Shown: positions 60,219 to 64,000 of the stretch, piece by piece
How positions within the stretch are numbered: position 1 is the stretch's first letter
How the letters are laid out: each line of letters starts with the position of its first letter
Source of the DNA: Candidatus Woesearchaeota archaeon CG10_big_fil_rev_8_21_14_0_10_44_13
Lineage (GTDB): Archaea > Nanobdellota > Nanobdellia > Woesearchaeales > UBA12501
Length of the DNA: 64,000 bases
Direction of reading: 5' to 3'
Assembly (NCBI GenBank): GCA_002762985.1
Contig: PCXZ01000016.1
Location: forward strand, 1-64,000
Position numbers and translations under genes: made by a program
Notes under the pieces: generated by a model
Told to the model about the DNA's origin: nothing
Database searches by the model: none
The model's input: the letters and a program-made list of their open reading frames with translations, nothing else

Positions 60219-62765
60219 TTAAAAATCATATCTCTTATAGAACAATCTCTTAGCTGCCTCTACACAGATAAGGTATACTGCCACAATGCCCGCTATGCTC
60301 AGGAGCACATAAGCTGGGAGCGGGACAAAACCGAAGAATTTTCCAAAGGGAGTGTAAGGCAATACCCACCCCAATGCAACGCACAATATGCTGCTTATGA
60401 TAAGGGACTTGCTTGCTGTGCTCTGGAAAAAAGGCATCTTCTTGGTCCTTATGACCTGGATCACCAATGTCTGCGTCGCCAATGATTCTATGAACCATCC
60501 TGTCTGGAATGCCCCTGCAGGAAGGTGGAACAGCCAGAACAACGCGAAAAAAGTCAGGAAATCGAATATCGAGCTCACAGGCCCGAGGAATATCATGAAT
60601 CTCTTTATGAACTTCATGTTCCATCTCTTGGGCTTTCTTATGAATTCATCATCCACATTGTCATTAGGGATGGTTATCTGCGAGAAATCATAGATGAAAT
60701 TATTCAGCAGTATCTGGGCAGGCAGCATCGGCAGGAAAGGAAGCACCAATATCGCCCCTGCTACGCTGAACATGTTGCCGAAATTCGAGCTCAGCCCCAT
60801 CATCACATATTTCATCGTATTGCCGAAAGTCTTTCTCCCCTCAAGTATCCCTTCTCCCAGGACTTTCAGGCTTTTTTGCGTCAGGACTATGTGCGCAGAT
60901 TCTTTTGCGACATCAACGCCGCTGTTCACAGATATGCCTATGTCCGCTGTCCTCATAGAGGGAGCATCGTTTATTCCGTCGCCCAAGAATCCGACAACGT
61001 GGCCGTTTGATTTCAGGGCATGTATGATCCTGTTCTTCTCATCAGGGGAGAATCTCGCGAAGATCGTCGTATTCTCGACCTTCACCTTGAGCGCGTCATC
61101 AGTGATATGCGAGATCTCATTCCCGAGGAGGATCCCCTTGATTGGTATCCTCAGGTCATCGCATATCTTCTTTGTTACAAGCTCATTGTCCCCCGTTATT
61201 ATCTTCACATCGACGCCTATGCTCTTAAGGTATTGGATCATCTCTCCTGCATCCTCTTTCGGCGGATCAAGGAAGGACATGAACCCGAGCATCATCATGT
61301 CCTTCTCATCATATTTTGTATATGATCTCTCGTGGGCGACTTCTTTCACAGCAACGCCCAGCACCCTGTAACCCTGCATGCTAAGATCATGGTAAAGTCT
61401 TGTTATCTCCTCTTTGGATTTTTGTGTGAGAGACACCTTCTTGCCCTTCAGCTTATAGTATCTGCAGGAGAGGAATATGCTCTCTGGCGCGCCTTTTGTG
61501 ATGAGATACCTCTTATTGGGCCTGCCTGCCTTTTCCACGACAACACTCATCTTCTTCCTTACGAAATCGAAAGGGATCTCGTCGATCTTCCTGTAGCCTT
61601 CTGCGCTTATGTGCTTGAATTCCATCACTGCTTCATCAAGGGGATTCTTTATCCCTGTCTGGTTTGAGCTGTTAAGGTAAGCGAAAGAGAGGACCTCTTC
61701 GGACTGCCTGCCCGAGATATCAGTGTATCTCACAAGCTTTATCCTGTCCTCTGTCAGGGTTCCCGTCTTATCAGTGCATAATATGTCCATGCTGCCGAAA
61801 TTGTTGATCGAAGAAAGTTTTTTTACGATGACCCCTTTCTTGGCCATGTTCATCGAGCCCTTGGCCATCGTTACGGACATTATCATGGGAAGGAGCTCTG
61901 GAGTCAACCCCACTGCGACAGCAAGGGCGAACATGAATGACTGCAGGACATTGTGCTTGACTATGGAATTGAAGAGGAATATGAAAAGGACGAGGAATAT
62001 TATCGCTTTCATTATCAGGCTGCCGAAGCTCGCTATCCCCCTGTCGAATTCTGTCTGTTCAGGGGCGGCAGAGAGCTTTGCAGCTATGCCCCCGAACTGG
62101 GTGTGCTTGCCTGTTTTTACCACAACTGCTGTAGCAGAGCCGCTTACTACGTTCGTCCCCATGAAGACGATGTTCCTCAGCTCGGTCACTGACATGTTTT
62201 CAGCGGCAATCCTTGCATTCGTCTTCTCGCTAGGGAAAGATTCGCCCGTAAGCGCAGACTGGTTGACGAAGAAATCCTTTTCAGAGATTATGCGCGCATC
62301 TGCAGGGACAAGGCTTCCTGCGCTCAGGAAGATGATATCTCCTTCGCAAAGCTCTGCATAGCCTATCTCTTTCTTGGCACCATCCCTCATCACATTGACC
62401 CTTGTCTTTACCCCTTCTTTCAGCTTTTCAGCTGCTTTGTGAGCAGTATGTTCCAGGAAGAAATCCATCATGACGCTGAGGATTATTATGACCCCTATTA
62501 TCGCGGCATCGACTATCTCATCAAAGAAAGCAGACACTATGGAAGCTATCAGGAGGATCAGGATAAGCGGGCTCTTGAAATGAGAGAGGAATTCGAGGAT
62601 TATGTGGAGTTCTTTTCTCTCTGCTATCTGGTTTTGGCCGTATAGGGAAAGCCTTCTCTCTGCTTCCCCTGTCGAAAGGCCCTGCAGGCTGCTGCCGAGC
62701 TCTTCCATTACCTCTTTTTCCTCAAGGCCTGCATAACCTGCCAGGCTCTTGTCCTTATATGGCAT
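60219..62765 (-). CDS. mgtA: magnesium-translocating P-type ATPase (MgtA-like)
   Basis: DKTGTLTED, GDGINDAPSMRTADIGISV, type IIIB layout. Confidence 0.92.
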   Translation of the reverse strand: MPYKDKSLAGYAGLEEKEVMEELGSSLQGLSTGEAERRLSLYGQNQIAERKELHIILEFLSHFKSPLILILLIASIVSAFFDEIVDAAIIGVIIILSVMMDFFLEHTAHKAAEKLKEGVKTRVNVMRDGAKKEIGYAELCEGDIIFLSAGSLVPADARIISEKDFFVNQSALTGESFPSEKTNARIAAENMSVTELRNIVFMGTNVVSGSATAVVVKTGKHTQFGGIAAKLSAAPEQTEFDRGIASFGSLIMKAIIFLVLFIFLFNSIVKHNVLQSFMFALAVAVGLTPELLPMIMSVTMAKGSMNMAKKGVIVKKLSSINNFGSMDILCTDKTGTLTEDRIKLVRYTDISGRQSEEVLSFAYLNSSNQTGIKNPLDEAVMEFKHISAEGYRKIDEIPFDFVRKKMSVVVEKAGRPNKRYLITKGAPESIFLSCRYYKLKGKKVSLTQKSKEEITRLYHDLSMQGYRVLGVAVKEVAHERSYTKYDEKDMMMLGFMSFLDPPKEDAGEMIQYLKSIGVDVKIITGDNELVTKKICDDLRIPIKGILLGNEISHITDDALKVKVENTTIFARFSPDEKNRIIHALKSNGHVVGFLGDGINDAPSMRTADIGISVNSGVDVAKESAHIVLTQKSLKVLGEGILEGRKTFGNTMKYVMMGLSSNFGNMFSVAGAILVLPFLPMLPAQILLNNFIYDFSQITIPNDNVDDEFIRKPKRWNMKFIKRFMIFLGPVSSIFDFLTFFALFWLFHLPAGAFQTGWFIESLATQTLVIQVIRTKKMPFFQSTASKSLIISSILCVALGWVLPYTPFGKFFGFVPLPAYVLLSIAGIVAVYLICVEAAKRLFYKRYDF

Positions 62766-62882
62766 CTGAAGAAGTTTTAGCCATAAGAGTTTATATAGTT
62801 TGTGAAATGGATATGCGGCTTAATATGCACAATCGCTAAAAAAAGAATAATAAAAAATAATAAAAAAAATGAAAGAATCAAT

Positions 62883-63275
62883 TCATTTGCCCCAGGCCAA
62901 TATGCCCATGATGACCAGGTTCACTATCGGGACTATGAGCAATATCGCCCACCATCCTGGCTTGCCTAGTTTCTCTGCAATCATCCACCATATATATATG
63001 AAGAATGCCATCATTGCTATCCCGCCTATCACTGGTATCAGTCCTGCAATCAGGATCAGAAGCCAAACGGCCGGAAGATTCACGATCTTCAGCATCAGAT
63101 ACACGTTCAATATGGGTATGAATGCATACCACCCTTCTTTAGTCTTTGTCTTCTTAGCTATGGCCATCAATGCCAATGCAGCATAGATATAGAGCGCTAA
63201 TCCTACCAACATGAACAAAAGAAAGAACGCACCTATCAATGCCAGAACTCCGCCATCCATCATTCCTGCCATCAA
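62883..63275 (-). CDS. DUF5684-like membrane protein
   Basis: AKKTKTKEGWYAFIPILNVYLMLKI..EKLGKPGWWAILLIVPIVNLVI. Confidence 0.75.
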   Translation of the reverse strand: MMAGMMDGGVLALIGAFFLLFMLVGLALYIYAALALMAIAKKTKTKEGWYAFIPILNVYLMLKIVNLPAVWLLILIAGLIPVIGGIAMMAFFIYIWWMIAEKLGKPGWWAILLIVPIVNLVIMGILAWGK

Positions 63276-63334
63276 ACACCTCCTTAGAGAAACTTAAAGC
63301 AGGATTTCTTTTTAAATTTTGCTGAAATGGGGTC

Positions 63335-63720
63335 AGTCAACTATTGTATTAAGGCCGGTAAAGATAATTCCGACTAAAGTCGAAATTATCAGACTTGCCT
63401 CGACAAGCTCGGCAAGCACCACCCAGCGCAGTATACAATTCTCTTTGATAAGCAAATAAATCTGACGCCCATTAAGTTATCATATCGGTACGGAGCGTGG
63501 TGCTGGCCTTACCCGAAAGCCGCTACTGCAAACGGAAAATCTGCTGATTTTCCTAGTTCCAAAAACTGCGTTTTTGGAACCTCCGTAATTATGTTTAACC
63601 GCTTCTTCGTCAGATTTGTCAAAATCAGAAATCGCCTTGCGGATTTCTGACATATTTGTAATTCTCTGTTTAGAACTTGGACTCCGCTAGGCAGTAGCGG
63701 CTTTCTCACTTAAGTTTACT
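63335..63720. mobile_element. family B element, diverged copy 2
   Basis: Shares TTAAGGCC, AAATCTGACGCCCATTAAG, GGCCTTA, AAGCCGCTACTGC, CGCTTCTTCGTCAGATTT, ACTCCGCTAGGCAGTAGCGGCTTT, CACTTAA in the same order as 34150-34405. Confidence 0.8.
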
Positions 63721-64000
63721 ATCTCCTGAAATGCGTCCTTTGGACCTTTCCCGAAACAACATCATGCAGGGAATAGCCTATATTGCTTATCACCATCTCG
63801 ATTCCGGACTGCATGAGCATCTTCGCCGCATCAAGCTTTGTCTGAAACCCCCCTGTTCCGTCGTTGGATACCCCATTGCACATCCTGTAAAGCTCATCAT
63901 TGACTTCATTTATCTCAGTTATCAATCCACCTTTCTTGTCCTTCATCCCGTCATATTTTCCGAGTATCACAAGCCTTTGCGCAGATATGTATCTTGCAAT
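63719..64000 (-). CDS. amino-acid-kinase family protein, glutamate 5-kinase-like (5' end beyond window)
   Basis: NDGTGGFQTKLDAAKMLMQSGIEMVISN...GKVQRTHF; frame open to the window edge. Confidence 0.7.
   Translation of the reverse strand: MARYISAQRLVILGKYDGMKDKKGGLITEINEVNDELYRMCNGVSNDGTGGFQTKLDAAKMLMQSGIEMVISNIGYSLHDVVSGKVQRTHFRR

Overview
AT-rich archaeal chromosome segment. It carries unlinked-5S 16S and 23S rRNA genes, eL41, L11, TFB, Spt5/SecE, FtsZ, Kae1, AMP phosphorylase, and many tRNAs with bulge-helix-bulge (BHB) introns. The style resembles DPANN/Woesearchaeota-like genomes, but that assignment is inference. Main features: an rRNA operon with tRNA-Ala and a perfect 23S processing stem; seven further tRNA genes, five of them apparently interrupted; housekeeping genes; and a large cell-surface block with 1539-aa and ~3157-aa Ig/PKD-repeat proteins, a 649-aa protein with an outer-membrane-barrel-like C-terminus, and several lipoproteins. 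Most notable observations: (1) a 112-nt insertion at E. coli 793/794 of the 16S rRNA, inside the universal 806R primer site, with an exact BHB motif whose excision restores GGATTAGATACCC; (2) a T-loop (59/60) intron in tRNA-Val and a 120-nt intron in tRNA-Ala; (3) a MITE-like 256-bp element with 13-bp perfect TIRs, a 9-bp target duplication and many internal complementary segments, plus a diverged second copy; (4) a tRNA-associated dispersed structured repeat family with about 5 copies; (5) a 260-nt GC-rich structured island; (6) an inverted, hairpin-deleted 'mini-23S' next to the 23S gene; (7) a full-length RelA/SpoT homolog in an archaeon; (8) an OMP-like beta-barrel candidate ending in Phe. 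All structure and family calls were made by eye; no searches were run.
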